Source: Pantoea agglomerans
Lineage (GTDB): Bacteria; Pseudomonadota; Gammaproteobacteria; Enterobacterales; Enterobacteriaceae
DNA: 64,000 nucleotides
Reading direction: 5' to 3'
Assembly: GCF_020149765.1 (NCBI RefSeq)
Contig: NZ_CP083809.1
Location: 806,001 to 870,000 of the forward strand
In this document: positions 20,085 to 30,215 of the stretch, in pieces
Layout of the letters: every line of letters begins with the position of its first letter
Numbering within the stretch: the first letter of the stretch is position 1
The notes under the pieces: generated by a model
What the model saw: only the letters and a program-made list of their open reading frames with translations
What the model was told of the DNA's origin: nothing
The model's database searches: none
Made by a program: the position numbers and the translations under genes

Positions 20085-22640
20085 TTACACCAGCGACTTC
20101 AGCCGGTAAATCCACTCCAGTGCCTGACGCGGCGTCAGGGTGTCGGGATCGAGCGCTTCAAGCGCCTCCATGGCCGGCGAACTCTCTTCCACCAGCAGCG
20201 GCAGCTGCGAGCCGTCGATGGTCGAGGCGGCGGAGTGGTTCGACAGCGTCTCCAGCTCCTTCAGCTTGTTGCGCGCGCGCTTAATCACCTCTTTCGGTAC
20301 CCCCGCCAGCGCCGCCACCGCCAGCCCATAGCTTTTGCTGGCAGCCCCTTCCTGCACGCTGTGCATAAAGGCGATGGTGTCGCCGTGTTCGACCGCGTCG
20401 AGATGGACGTTGAACACGCCTTCCATTTTCTCCGGCAGCGTGGTCAGCTCGAAATAGTGCGTGGCAAACAGCGTCATCGCCTTGATGCGGTTCGCCAGGT
20501 TCTCCGCGCAGGCCCAGGCCAGCGACAGACCGTCATAGGTCGAAGTACCGCGCCCAATTTCATCCATCAGCACCAGGCTGTTTTCAGTGGCGTTGTGCAG
20601 GATATTGGCGGTTTCCGTCATCTCCACCATAAAGGTCGAACGGCCTGAGGCGAGATCGTCCGCCGCACCGATGCGGGTAAAGATGCGATCCAGCGGGCCG
20701 GTTACCGCCTCTTCCGCCGGCACAAAGCTGCCAATCCAGGTCATCAGCGCAATCAGCGCCGCCTGACGCATATAGGTGCTCTTACCGCCCATATTGGGGC
20801 CGGTGATGATCAACATGCGGCGCTGCGGCGTGAGCGACAGCGGGTTGGCGATAAACGGCTCTTTCAGCACCTGCTCAACCACCGGGTGACGGCCGCCGGT
20901 AATTTTAATGCCGGGCTTCTCCTGCAGCGTCGGACGGCAGTAGTTCAGCGTCCAGGCGCGCTCCGCCAGGTTGCTCAGCACGTCCAGCTCGGCGAGCGCG
21001 GCGGCGCTAAGCTGCAGCGCCTCCAGATGAGGCAGCAGCTGGTCAAACAGCGACTCGTAGAGGTTTTTCTCCAGCGCCAGCGCCTTGCCCTTCGAGGTCA
21101 GCACTTTATCCTCGTACTCTTTGAGTTCGGGGATGATATAGCGCTCGGCGTTTTTCAGCGTCTGGCGGCGTACATAGTGAATAGGCACGTGGTCGCTCTG
21201 GCCGCGGCTGACCTGGATGTAGTAGCCGTGGATGGCGTTGTAGCCGACCTTAAGCGTGTCGAGGCCGAGCTTTTCGCGCTCGCGGATCTCCAGCCGATCC
21301 AGATAGTCGGTGGCGCCGTCTGCCAGCGCGCGCCACTCATCCAGCTCTGCGTTGTAGCCCGGCGCGATAACGCCGCCGTCGCGGATAAGCACCGGCGGCG
21401 CCTCGATAATGGCTTTCTCCAGCAGCTCGCGCAGCTCGGTAAATTCGCCCATCCGTTCGCGCAGGCGAATCAGCGCCGCCGATTCGACGCTGGCCAGCTG
21501 GGCGTTTAATTCCGGCAGCTGCTGAAAAGCGTGGCGCATGCGGGCTAAGTCGCGCGGACGCGCGGTACGCAGCGCCAGACGCGCCAGAATGCGCTCCAGA
21601 TCGCCTACCTGACGCAGTACCGGCTGCAGCGTATCGCTTAGCGACTGAAGTTCGGCAATGGCGTCCTGACGCTGAGCGATGGTCTGCGCGTCGCGCAGCG
21701 GCATATGCAGCCAGCGCTTGAGCATGCGGCTGCCCATCGGCGTTACGGTGCGATCCAGCACCGCCGCCAGCGTGTTCTCGGTGCCGCCGGCGAGGTTCTG
21801 CGTAATTTCCAGATTGCGGCGGGTGGCGGCATCCATAATGATGCTGTCCTGCTGCCGATCCATGCTGAGCGAGCGGATATGCGGCAGGCTGGTGCGCTGC
21901 GTATCCTTGACGTACTGCAGCAGACAGCCGGCGGCGCGCAGCGCCTGATGCGCCTGCTCTACGCCGAATCCGTTAAGGTCGCGGGTGCCGAACTGCATAT
22001 TCAGCTGCTGACGCGCGGTGGCGATCTCAAACTCCCACAGCGGGCGACGGCGCAGGCCGCGACGCTGGTCAATCAGCGACATCGCCTGCATATCTTCCGG
22101 GTAGAGCAGCTCGGCGGGATTGGTGCGCTGCAGTTCGGCGGCCATGGTTTCGGCGTCTGCCGGTTCGCTCAGGCGAAAACGGCCGGAGCTGATATCGAGC
22201 GTGGCGTAACCGAACCCCTGCGGGCTCTGCACGATAGCGGCCAGCAGGTTATCCTGGCGCTCCTGCAGCAGCGCTTCGTCGCTAATGGTGCCTGGCGTGA
22301 CGATGCGCACCACCTTACGCTCAACCGGCCCTTTGCTCTGCGCCGGATCGCCGATCTGCTCGCAAATCGCCACGGACTCACCCAGCTGCACCAGTTTCGC
22401 CAGATAGCTCTCTACCGCGTGATAGGGCACGCCTGCCATCGGGATCGGTTCGCCTGCCGAGGCACCGCGTTTGGTCAGCGAGATCTCCAGCAGCTGCGAG
22501 GCGCGTTTCGCGTCGTCATAGAAGAGCTCGTAGAAGTCGCCCATGCGGTAAAACAGCAGGATGTCAGGATGCTCCGCCTTGAGGCGCAGATACTGCTGCA
22601 TCATGGGGGTGTGGGAGGTGAGGTTTTCTTGTGCACTCAT
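20085..22640 (-). CDS. mutS: DNA mismatch repair protein MutS
   Basis: MutS recognises mismatches and small loops and starts methyl-directed repair with MutL and MutH. The 851 residues match the family (853 in E. coli). The mismatch-reading Phe-X-Glu is in GDFYELF, near residue 36. The ATPase part has [13 protein letters not shown], the DEIGRGTST Walker B/signature and [10 protein letters not shown] likely beta-clamp-binding peptide, SQLPLL, lies near the C-terminus, before the tetramerisation region ending YRLKSLV. It is convergent with rpoS, as in E. coli. Confidence 0.97.
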   Translation of the reverse strand: MSAQENLTSHTPMMQQYLRLKAEHPDILLFYRMGDFYELFYDDAKRASQLLEISLTKRGASAGEPIPMAGVPYHAVESYLAKLVQLGESVAICEQIGDPAQSKGPVERKVVRIVTPGTISDEALLQERQDNLLAAIVQSPQGFGYATLDISSGRFRLSEPADAETMAAELQRTNPAELLYPEDMQAMSLIDQRRGLRRRPLWEFEIATARQQLNMQFGTRDLNGFGVEQAHQALRAAGCLLQYVKDTQRTSLPHIRSLSMDRQQDSIIMDAATRRNLEITQNLAGGTENTLAAVLDRTVTPMGSRMLKRWLHMPLRDAQTIAQRQDAIAELQSLSDTLQPVLRQVGDLERILARLALRTARPRDLARMRHAFQQLPELNAQLASVESAALIRLRERMGEFTELRELLEKAIIEAPPVLIRDGGVIAPGYNAELDEWRALADGATDYLDRLEIREREKLGLDTLKVGYNAIHGYYIQVSRGQSDHVPIHYVRRQTLKNAERYIIPELKEYEDKVLTSKGKALALEKNLYESLFDQLLPHLEALQLSAAALAELDVLSNLAERAWTLNYCRPTLQEKPGIKITGGRHPVVEQVLKEPFIANPLSLTPQRRMLIITGPNMGGKSTYMRQAALIALMTWIGSFVPAEEAVTGPLDRIFTRIGAADDLASGRSTFMVEMTETANILHNATENSLVLMDEIGRGTSTYDGLSLAWACAENLANRIKAMTLFATHYFELTTLPEKMEGVFNVHLDAVEHGDTIAFMHSVQEGAASKSYGLAVAALAGVPKEVIKRARNKLKELETLSNHSAASTIDGSQLPLLVEESSPAMEALEALDPDTLTPRQALEWIYRLKSLV

Positions 22641-22842
22641 AGCGTTGAGATGTCCATTACTGTAAAAATTAGAGACTTAAGTGTTGTTATGGTTATCATT
22701 TATGCTCACGTGGTCTCACTGGATCTCATGAAATCCTACATTCAACTGCAGGTTAAAATGTGGCCTGCCAGACGGTAACGTTAAGTGCCACAACCTACAT
22801 TTCCTTTCACGAGTACGTGATGGATATGATAACGGAGTCTCT
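22641..22842. other. Intergenic DNA upstream of mutS, before the integrase remnant
   Basis: AT-rich 202-bp stretch that should contain the mutS promoter. No tRNA, tmRNA end or other typical integration site could be recognised. Two short similar strings (CCTACATTCAAC near 22735 and CCTACATTTCCT near 22795) are present but too short to call as attachment sites. Confidence 0.4.
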
Positions 22843-23197
22843 ATGCCAGGAAAACCAGCGGGAAAGCCACTTTCTTCGAGGGCGCTCGAAACAATGTAAT
22901 CTGGCAATAGCGATAAAGTGGATGCCGGAGAAAATCGAGGTCTTCGCGTATCGGGTGGTAAAACCAGCGTTAAGTCCTTTTTCTGTCGTTACACCAGCCT
23001 CTGACTGGCAACGTGCTGAGGGTTAAATGGGTAACGTCCCGCAGGCTTCTCTCGCCGCTGTACCTCTTAAGCTTCACGCACTAAGGCTTCTCCTTCAGCA
23101 GGGTCGATGTTCAGCATCAGAACCCAGGCAAAATATGCGCCTGCGTGCGATTGAGCCTGAGCCAGGGAGCTTATCGGGTTTATTGCTGAACAGGTGA
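22843..23197 (+). pseudogene. Decayed tyrosine-recombinase (P2/P4-type integrase) N-terminal remnant
   Basis: The frame from the ATG at 22843 (after ACGGAG) reads MPGKPAGKPLSSRALETM, then a TAA (22897, one base from Lys AAA), then SGNSDKVDAGENRGLRVSGG and SVKSFFCRYTS. This is the DUF4102-type N-terminal, DNA-binding domain of phage/island integrases (TGENRGLRV, SFFYRYTS are typical). A one-base deletion near 22999 moves to PLTGNVLRVK, and another near 23025 moves to the frame starting at 23027, MGNVPQASLAAVPLKLHALR and then QQGRCSASE, which again follows the family (IGNFPQASLAEAR...). The frame ends at a TGA at 23195. The catalytic domain is gone. The family match is from memory; about 118 codons are recognisable. 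Confidence 0.78.
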
Positions 23198-23310
23198 CGG
23201 CGCACGGCACGCCTGCAGAGAGAGAAAACTGCACAGCGAGTAACACGCTGTCTGATTTCGCAGGGCGAGAGAAAGATGAGAAAAAATTAGCAAGGCAGCC
23301 AGACAGCGCA
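23198..23310. other. Short unassigned stretch after the integrase remnant
   Basis: 113 bp with many stop codons in all frames. It could be further decayed integrase sequence, but I see no recognisable residues. It also lies just downstream of the prepilin peptidase stop codon on the other strand. Confidence 0.3.
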
Positions 23311-24084
23311 TCAGGTCAGCATGCCGAGCAGCAGCGCTTCACCTGCCAGCGCCAGACAGGGGCCAAAAGGCAAGGGCAGATGCAGCGGCCGATCCCAGCA
23401 GAGGCGCGCCAGCAGCGCCGCCAGTAACCCGACGCCAGAAGCGATCAGCAGCAGCAGAGGCAGTGCCTGCCAGCCTAACCAGCCCCCCAGCGCAGCCACT
23501 AATTTCGCATCGCCTCCCCCCAGTGCCTCCCGATGACGGAAAAGAGACCAGGCGCAGGCCAGCAGACGGAACAGGAGATAGCCGCCTGCTGCTCCGAGGA
23601 TCGCCTCTGACGGATGGCCAAACGGCAGCAGCTGGCAACTGTGAAGCAGCAGCCCGAGCCAGAGTAGCGGCAGAGTCAAGGCATCGGGTAGCAACTGACA
23701 GCGCAGATCAATCAGCGTCAGCGTGAGCAAAAAACCGCTCAGCAGCAGCGCCGCCAGCAGGGCCGCGTTCCAGGGAAGCCAGGCGGCGAGAAGAAGCGTT
23801 ATCGCAGCGCTGGCCGCCTCGACCGCTGGATAGCGCCAGGAGACAGGCTGATGACAGCAGCGACAGCGCCCGCGCAGCAGCAACCAGCTCAGCAGCGGAA
23901 CCGCGTCTGCCGGGCGCACCGGCCTTTTACAGCATGGGCAGTGGGAGCGGGGCTGCCAGAGCGACAAGCCAGCCTGCGGATTGAGCAGCATAAGCGGCAG
24001 ACGATAAATCACCACGTTTAGAAAGCTGCCGATACAGAGTGCCAGCACGCAGAGTAGCAGCCAGCTTACAGGGGTAGGATTCAT
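23311..24084 (-). CDS. Prepilin leader peptidase / N-methyltransferase (A24 family)
   Basis: A 257-residue polytopic inner-membrane aspartic protease that would cleave and N-methylate type IV prepilins or type II secretion pseudopilins. The N-terminal GSFLNVVIYRLP is diagnostic. Zinc cysteines form CPCC (49-52) and CRCC (74-77) in the cytoplasmic methyltransferase loop. The two catalytic aspartates are in TLIDLRCQLLPD and GGGDAKL. There are about seven to eight hydrophobic segments. No pilin, pseudopilin, ATPase or secretin gene is nearby, so its substrates must be encoded elsewhere. PilD, GspO or HopD would all be possible names; none is chosen. It sits beside the integrase remnant. Confidence 0.88.
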   Translation of the reverse strand: MNPTPVSWLLLCVLALCIGSFLNVVIYRLPLMLLNPQAGLSLWQPRSHCPCCKRPVRPADAVPLLSWLLLRGRCRCCHQPVSWRYPAVEAASAAITLLLAAWLPWNAALLAALLLSGFLLTLTLIDLRCQLLPDALTLPLLWLGLLLHSCQLLPFGHPSEAILGAAGGYLLFRLLACAWSLFRHREALGGGDAKLVAALGGWLGWQALPLLLLIASGVGLLAALLARLCWDRPLHLPLPFGPCLALAGEALLLGMLT

Positions 24085-24363
24085 GAGTTTCGACGCCTCT
24101 TCCTTGATATTGCCAACCTAAACCGGAACGCACAGGGCGCACTCTAAGCCTGTTGTCAGCGTCGAACAAACTAAGCCGCTGTTCTGTCTTACTTTTTACG
24201 AGAGTCGCCTCAGCTTTTTAGCTGTGTTGCACGGGTGTCGACCGCGACTTTCCTGTCACTTCACAGCCTGCATCTGGCGCTATTTTTGCGTTTCGCCCTG
24301 TCCATTCCCGGAGTGAATGTTTACCATAATTCGTGACCTTCACTGCTTGCTTATGGATATCCA

Positions 24364-25446
24364 ATGCGTTTTAAGATCACCTTACTTCCGCTGATTGCCC
24401 TGCTTGCGGCCTGCAGCAGTAAACCTGAATCTGCGCCGCAGGCCGCTACCCTGGCCGCGCCGAAAGGGGGCTTCCTGCTGGAACAGTCCCACGCCGTCCA
24501 GCCTGTGCTCGGCGACTTTGCCGGTAACCCGGCCGCTGAACAATTTATCGATCAGATGGTGGAGAAGCATGGCTTCGACCGCCAGCAGCTGCACGCCGTG
24601 ATTGGGCAGGCCAAACGACTCGACTACGTGCTGCGCCTGATGGATCGTCAGGCACCCAGCTATACGCCCCCCTCCGGGCCTAACGGCGCCTGGATCCGCT
24701 ATCGCAAGCAGTTTATTACGCCGGATAACGTGCAAAACGGCGTCGCCTTCTGGAACCAGTATCAGGACGCCTTAACGCGCGCCCAGCAGGTTTACGGCGT
24801 GCCGCCGGAAATTATCGTCGGCATTATCGGCGTGGAGACGCGCTGGGGCCGGGTAATGGGGAAAACGCGCATTCTCGACGCGCTCGCCACGCTCTCGTTT
24901 AACTATCCGCGCCGCGCCAGCTACTTCAGCAGCGAGCTGGAAACCTTCCTGCTGATGGCGCGTAATGAAAAGGACGATCCGCTGGATCTGAAAGGATCGT
25001 TCGCCGGCGCGATGGGCTACGGCCAGTTTATGCCATCCTCCTATCAGCAGTACGCGGTGGACTTTAACGGCGACGGCCACGTTAATCTGTGGGATCCAGA
25101 AGACGCCATCGGCAGCGTCGCGCACTACTTTAAAGAGCACGGCTGGCGCAGCGGAGAGGGCGTTGCCGTTCCCGCCAGCGGTCAGGCGCCGCTGCTGGAG
25201 AACGGCTTTAAAACCAGCTATACGCCGCAGATGCTGGCGGCATCCGGTCTCTCACCGCAGGGCTCGCTGGACGGCAATAATCAGGTCAGCTTGCTGCGTC
25301 TGGATATGGGCACCAGCTATCAGTACTGGTACGGGCTGCCTAACTTTTACGTTATTACCCGCTACAACCACAGCACCCACTACGCAATGGCGGTATGGCA
25401 GCTGGGCGAGGCGGTAAGCAAAGCGCGCAGCGGCGCAATGTTCTGA
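24364..25446 (+). CDS. mltB: Membrane-bound lytic murein transglycosylase B
   Basis: MltB is an outer-membrane lipoprotein that cleaves peptidoglycan glycan strands, leaving 1,6-anhydromuramic acid ends. The 360-residue product (E. coli 361) has a lipobox LAAC with Cys17. The catalytic glutamate is in IIGVETRWGRVMG, and the SFAGAMGYGQFMPSSYQQYAVDFNGDG segment carries the family sequence and an EF-hand-like calcium loop. A C-terminal RYNHSTHYAMAVWQL region matches the slt35 domain. The 279-bp interval upstream has CATAAT near 24327 as a possible -10. Confidence 0.95.
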   Translation: MRFKITLLPLIALLAACSSKPESAPQAATLAAPKGGFLLEQSHAVQPVLGDFAGNPAAEQFIDQMVEKHGFDRQQLHAVIGQAKRLDYVLRLMDRQAPSYTPPSGPNGAWIRYRKQFITPDNVQNGVAFWNQYQDALTRAQQVYGVPPEIIVGIIGVETRWGRVMGKTRILDALATLSFNYPRRASYFSSELETFLLMARNEKDDPLDLKGSFAGAMGYGQFMPSSYQQYAVDFNGDGHVNLWDPEDAIGSVAHYFKEHGWRSGEGVAVPASGQAPLLENGFKTSYTPQMLAASGLSPQGSLDGNNQVSLLRLDMGTSYQYWYGLPNFYVITRYNHSTHYAMAVWQLGEAVSKARSGAMF

Positions 25447-25522
25447 TTGCTGTCCTTAATAACAGTAAGGGTATATGATGGCGCCTTTCTGGCGTCATCT
25501 GTCCGTTATTTCAGGAGCTGTT

Positions 25523-25861
25523 ATGCAATCACTTCCCCCATGTCCTCTCTGTCAGACTGATTACAGCTGGCAGGATGGCGACAACCTCAACTGTCCCTCC
25601 TGCGGGCATATCTGGTCGCTGAGCGACGGAGAAAGCCAGCCGGAGCAGCTGGTGGTGCGCGACGCCAACGGCAATCTGCTGGAGGATGGCGATACGGTGA
25701 CCGTGATTAAAGATTTGAAAGTGAAGGGCAGCTCCTCCACGCTAAAAATCGGCACCCGCGTAAAAGGGATCCGCCTGGTTGAAGGCGATCATAATATCGA
25801 CTGCAAGATCGACGGCTTCGGCCCGATGAAGCTGAAGTCGGAGTTTGTGAAGCGCGGTTGA
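25523..25861 (+). CDS. Zinc-ribbon protein of the YjdM/PhnA family
   Basis: A 112-residue protein of the YjdM (formerly PhnA) family. The N-terminal zinc ribbon has two CXXC pairs (CPLC and CPSC), followed by the family core [20 protein letters not shown] and the ending [20 protein letters not shown]. The ATG at 25523 follows CAGGAG; the frame runs further upstream but without similarity. Despite the old name it is not known to hydrolyse phosphonoacetate in enterobacteria, and its function is unclear. It is a single gene between mltB and the convergent aldolase. Confidence 0.88.
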   Translation: MQSLPPCPLCQTDYSWQDGDNLNCPSCGHIWSLSDGESQPEQLVVRDANGNLLEDGDTVTVIKDLKVKGSSSTLKIGTRVKGIRLVEGDHNIDCKIDGFGPMKLKSEFVKRG

Positions 25862-25894
25862 TTTATACGGGCGCGCTGCGCCCGTCTCAGCGCA

Positions 25895-26782
25895 TTAGTC
25901 AAAGAGCCGGTCGAGTGCCTCACACTGTTCAGCGCTCAGGGCGCCGCCGGGGTTGCGCGACTGGCTGCTCATTGAATCGAAACGGCGCGATACCGCGGTT
26001 TTAATGGTGGTAACGAAATCCTCCCCAATGGCGTAAATCGCCATCATTTTGCCGATGCGCTGCTGAATGCGCGTCAGCGTCGCCAAATCCTGCTCGCGCC
26101 ACGCCTGCATCGCCGCCGCGAACAGCTCCGGCACGATGTTATTCAGACCTGAAATGACCCCCGCACCGCCTGCCAGCAGGTTCGGCACCAGATATTCGTC
26201 ATAGCCGGACAGCACGGCGAAATCGTCGCGCACTTTTTTCGTCTCCTCGATCAGCGCGCGGTTGTGTGACAGGCAGTCGACGGTATCTTTTATGCCGATA
26301 AAGTTGGGCAGCTCAGCCGCCAGCTCGCTCACCAGCGTCGGCGTCAAGTCGCAGCCGGTGCGTGCCGGAAAGTTATAGGCGAACCATTTGCCGCCGATCT
26401 GCTTATCCAGCGCGCGGAAGTAGCTGAGCAGCTGGCGCGGCGTCTGGCCGTAATAGTAGGGCGGCAGCACCATCACCGCGTCAAAGTCGTTTTGCCAGGC
26501 CGCCTCGGCCAGCGCCAGCATATCTGGCACGCAGGTGCTGGAGATATTGGCAACCATGCTGAGCGGCGAAAGCTGACGCGCTTCGCGGATCAGCAGCAAG
26601 CGCTCCTGCTGCGTCAGCGAAGCAAACTCGCCAATGCTGCCCATCAGCAGTAAGGTATTAATACCTGACGCGTTCAGGCGGGCGAAGTGGCGACCCAGCG
26701 CCTCTATATCGGGCTCTCCTTGCGGTGTAAAAGGCGTAACGGAGGGGCACCACACGCCGGAAAATGCGGGTTGCGAGATCAT
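25895..26782 (-). CDS. DapA-superfamily (dihydrodipicolinate synthase / N-acetylneuraminate lyase) aldolase
   Basis: A 295-residue class I aldolase-fold protein. The Schiff-base lysine is Lys165 in FIGIKDTVD, and the partner tyrosine is Tyr136 in FAYNFPARTG. The nucleotide-like GTTGE of true DapA is GSIGE (48-52) here, so dihydrodipicolinate synthase is unlikely, and a lyase acting on a 2-keto acid sugar (N-acetylneuraminate or 2-keto-3-deoxygluconate type) is more plausible. The ATG at 26782 is preceded by AGGAG. It is transcribed away from tam, with no sugar transporter or regulator beside it. The substrate cannot be deduced. Confidence 0.75.
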   Translation of the reverse strand: MISQPAFSGVWCPSVTPFTPQGEPDIEALGRHFARLNASGINTLLLMGSIGEFASLTQQERLLLIREARQLSPLSMVANISSTCVPDMLALAEAAWQNDFDAVMVLPPYYYGQTPRQLLSYFRALDKQIGGKWFAYNFPARTGCDLTPTLVSELAAELPNFIGIKDTVDCLSHNRALIEETKKVRDDFAVLSGYDEYLVPNLLAGGAGVISGLNNIVPELFAAAMQAWREQDLATLTRIQQRIGKMMAIYAIGEDFVTTIKTAVSRRFDSMSSQSRNPGGALSAEQCEALDRLFD

Positions 26783-26912
26783 AAACGCTCCTGAACGTGA
26801 AAAATGAAACACCGTTTTAACCTAATGCGCCGCGCGCCCGTCCGCCACCGCAGCGCACAGAATTGGGCAGCACATCGCATTTTTCTTCAGGCTAACTCAC
26901 GCAGAGGTTTGC

Positions 26913-27692
26913 ATGCAGGACTGGGATCCCCAACTTTATCGGCAGTTTGAATCTGAAAGAACGCGGCCTGCGCAGGAGCTGCTGGCGCGCATACCCGTTG
27001 TCGACGTGCGTTTCGCCACGGATTTAGGCTGCGGTCCGGGCAACAGCACCGAACTGCTGGCCCAGGCCTGGCCCGAGGCGCGCATTATCGGGCTGGACAG
27101 CTCCGAAGCGATGCTGACGCAGGCGCGCGAGCGGCTGCCGCGCTGCACTTTTCTCAACGGGGATATCCGGCGCTGGCGCGCTGCGGAGCAGCAGCAGGTG
27201 ATCTACGCAAATGCTTCGCTGCAGTGGCTTGACGCGCACGACAGCCTGCTGCCGCACCTGACGAGCCAGCTTGATAGCGGCGGCGCGCTGGCGATACAGA
27301 TGCCAGATAACCTGGAGGAGCCTTCGCATCGTCTGATGCGCGAAACCGCCGCCTGCGATCCCTGGCGCCAGCGTCTCGCCGACGTGGAGCGGAAAAAGCC
27401 GCTTACCAGCGAGCGCTATTACGATCTGCTGACGCAGGCGGGCTGCGAGGTGGATCTCTGGCGCACCACCTATTACCACGTGATGCCCGACGCGCGGGCG
27501 ATTGTGCTGTGGCTGAAAGCGACCGGACTGCGGCCGTTTCTCAATGCGCTTGAGCCTGATGAGCAGCCGCGCTTTCTGGAGCAGTATCATCAGGCGCTGC
27601 GGCAGGCTTATCCGCCCCGCGCTGACGGCCGCGTTTTGCTCGCCTTCCCGCGGCTGTTTATCGTAGCGGTGAAAAAGGGGGCACAGCGTTGA
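26913..27692 (+). CDS. tam: Trans-aconitate 2-methyltransferase
   Basis: Tam methylates trans-aconitate, an inhibitory by-product of the citrate cycle, using SAM. The product has 259 residues. It starts [20 protein letters not shown], has the SAM motif [13 protein letters not shown], and contains NASLQWL, MPDN and [14 protein letters not shown], all close to the E. coli protein. It is a class I methyltransferase without visible membrane or signal segments. It is divergent from the aldolase gene with 130 bp between the start codons. Confidence 0.93.
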   Translation: MQDWDPQLYRQFESERTRPAQELLARIPVVDVRFATDLGCGPGNSTELLAQAWPEARIIGLDSSEAMLTQARERLPRCTFLNGDIRRWRAAEQQQVIYANASLQWLDAHDSLLPHLTSQLDSGGALAIQMPDNLEEPSHRLMRETAACDPWRQRLADVERKKPLTSERYYDLLTQAGCEVDLWRTTYYHVMPDARAIVLWLKATGLRPFLNALEPDEQPRFLEQYHQALRQAYPPRADGRVLLAFPRLFIVAVKKGAQR

Positions 27693-27791
27693 GAGACGAT
27701 GCTCAAAGCGGGCAGTCAATGCGCCGCACGGCTTGAAAATGTGCCGCTTCTGCACCATGTTCTCTCTACTGAGCAAAAAGGATGAGTTGCG

Positions 27792-28286
27792 ATGAATGAC
27801 CTGGAACTGCAGCGCCTGAGCGCGGCAATCGGCGAGCGTCTTAAGGCGAAAGGCGCGACGGTGACCTGCGCTGAGTCCTGCACCGGCGGCTGGATCGCCA
27901 AGGTATTTACCGATATCAGCGGCAGTTCGGCCTGGTTCGAACGCGGTTTCGTTACCTACAGCAACGACGCCAAACAGCAGCTGGTGGGCGTCTCCGCAGC
28001 TTCGCTTGCGCAGCACGGCGCGGTGAGCGAGCCCGTGGTGCGCGAGATGGCGCAGGGCGCGCAGAGTGCTGCCCAGGCGGACTACGCGCTATCGGTCAGC
28101 GGCATCGCCGGGCCGGACGGCGGCAGTGCGGAAAAACCGGTCGGCACCGTGTGGTTTGGCTTCGCGGCGCCGGGTGGAAAAGTGATTGCGAAACGCCAGC
28201 AATTTCAAGGGGATCGCGAAGCGGTACGTCGTCAGTCCGTGGCCTTCGCGCTGCAGACATTACAGGACGATTTTTTGGCAAATTAA
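27792..28286 (+). CDS. pncC: Nicotinamide-nucleotide amidase
   Basis: PncC deamidates NMN to nicotinic acid mononucleotide in pyridine nucleotide salvage, for example of NMN released by DNA ligase. The 164-residue protein is a stand-alone CinA C-terminal domain. The catalytic serine is in CAESCTGGWIAK; GSSAWFERGFVTYSN and SVSGIAGPDGG are also characteristic. It lies immediately upstream of recA, as in other enterobacteria, with the LexA-controlled recA promoter starting just past its stop. Confidence 0.94.
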   Translation: MNDLELQRLSAAIGERLKAKGATVTCAESCTGGWIAKVFTDISGSSAWFERGFVTYSNDAKQQLVGVSAASLAQHGAVSEPVVREMAQGAQSAAQADYALSVSGIAGPDGGSAEKPVGTVWFGFAAPGGKVIAKRQQFQGDREAVRRQSVAFALQTLQDDFLAN

Positions 28287-28288
28287 GC

Positions 28289-29455
<1,167 letters not shown>

Positions 29456-29462
29456 CCCTTTG

Positions 29463-29496
29463 ACGGGAGTGGGCAATCCACTCCCGTTTTTCGTTT
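29463..29496 (+). terminator. recA terminator
   Basis: ACGGGAGTGG - GCAAT - CCACTCCCGT followed by TTTTCGTTTT, 7 bp after the recA stop. It is probably leaky, since recX in related bacteria is expressed by read-through. Confidence 0.92.
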
Positions 29497-29567
29497 TAAC
29501 GACCCTCTCTTTTCTTCCTCCTCCTTCTGCCGCCATAATTCCCTTCTGATTGAGCAAGGTGACCGCT

Positions 29568-30080
29568 ATGACTGAACAACCGCAACCAAAGGAAATCGCT
29601 TTTCCGCGTCTGCTCGACCGCACCATGCGCATTCTGGCGCAGCGAGACCACAGCGAAGCCGAGCTGCGCAGAAAGCTGCAGCAGTCAGTGCAGCGTGCCG
29701 CCTTTATGCAGCAGAGCGAGCCGGAAATCATTACTGACGCGCAGCTGGATAAAGTTATCGGCTGGTGCCAGGAAAATGGCTGGCTCAATGAGGCGCGCTT
29801 TGTCGAACGCTTTATCCAGAGCCGCAGCCGCAAAGGGTACGGCCCGCAGCGTATCCGTCTTGAGCTGGGGCAAAAGGGCGTCGCGCGGCCAGAAATCGAT
29901 ATGGCGATGGAAGCCTGTGAAATTGACTGGGGTGCCTGCGCAGCGCAGCTGGCGGAGCGCAAATTCGGCCTTCCTTTGCCGACGGAGTGGAAGGCAAAAG
30001 CCAAAGTTCAGCGTTTTTTGCAGTCAAAAGGCTTTTTCATGGAGGATATTCAGTCCGTTTTCAGAAATTTTGATGACTGA
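29568..30080 (+). CDS. recX: Regulatory protein RecX
   Basis: RecX binds RecA filaments and limits their extension and activity. The ATG at 29568 follows AAGGTG and gives 170 residues (166 in E. coli); a TTG six codons upstream is an unlikely start. The protein is helical, with the RecX repeats visible in LLDRTMRILAQRDHSEAELRRKL and VIGWCQENGWLNEARFVERF, then SRKGYGPQRIRLEL and the third repeat to the C-terminus. It lies 112 bp after recA. Confidence 0.94.
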   Translation: MTEQPQPKEIAFPRLLDRTMRILAQRDHSEAELRRKLQQSVQRAAFMQQSEPEIITDAQLDKVIGWCQENGWLNEARFVERFIQSRSRKGYGPQRIRLELGQKGVARPEIDMAMEACEIDWGACAAQLAERKFGLPLPTEWKAKAKVQRFLQSKGFFMEDIQSVFRNFDD

Positions 30081-30215
30081 AAGCCGCGCGGGGTTTTACT
30101 TCCCTGTGAAGAAAATTTATCTTATTCCCACTTTTTTGTTCCACTGACGGACAACTGCGCGGATGCGGCTTGTCTGACCGGACGGAACGTTCGTTAGCGT
30201 GATTCCAGGATATAT

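Noticed and set aside
22760..23026. An 88-codon open frame (22760-23026) overlapping the integrase remnant
   Set aside because: It runs in a different frame from the conserved integrase segments, has no recognisable domain and is explained as chance.
27024..28016. Minus-strand open frame of 330 codons across tam and pncC
   Set aside because: Both plus-strand genes are well conserved; the frame spans two genes and their gap, with no family match.
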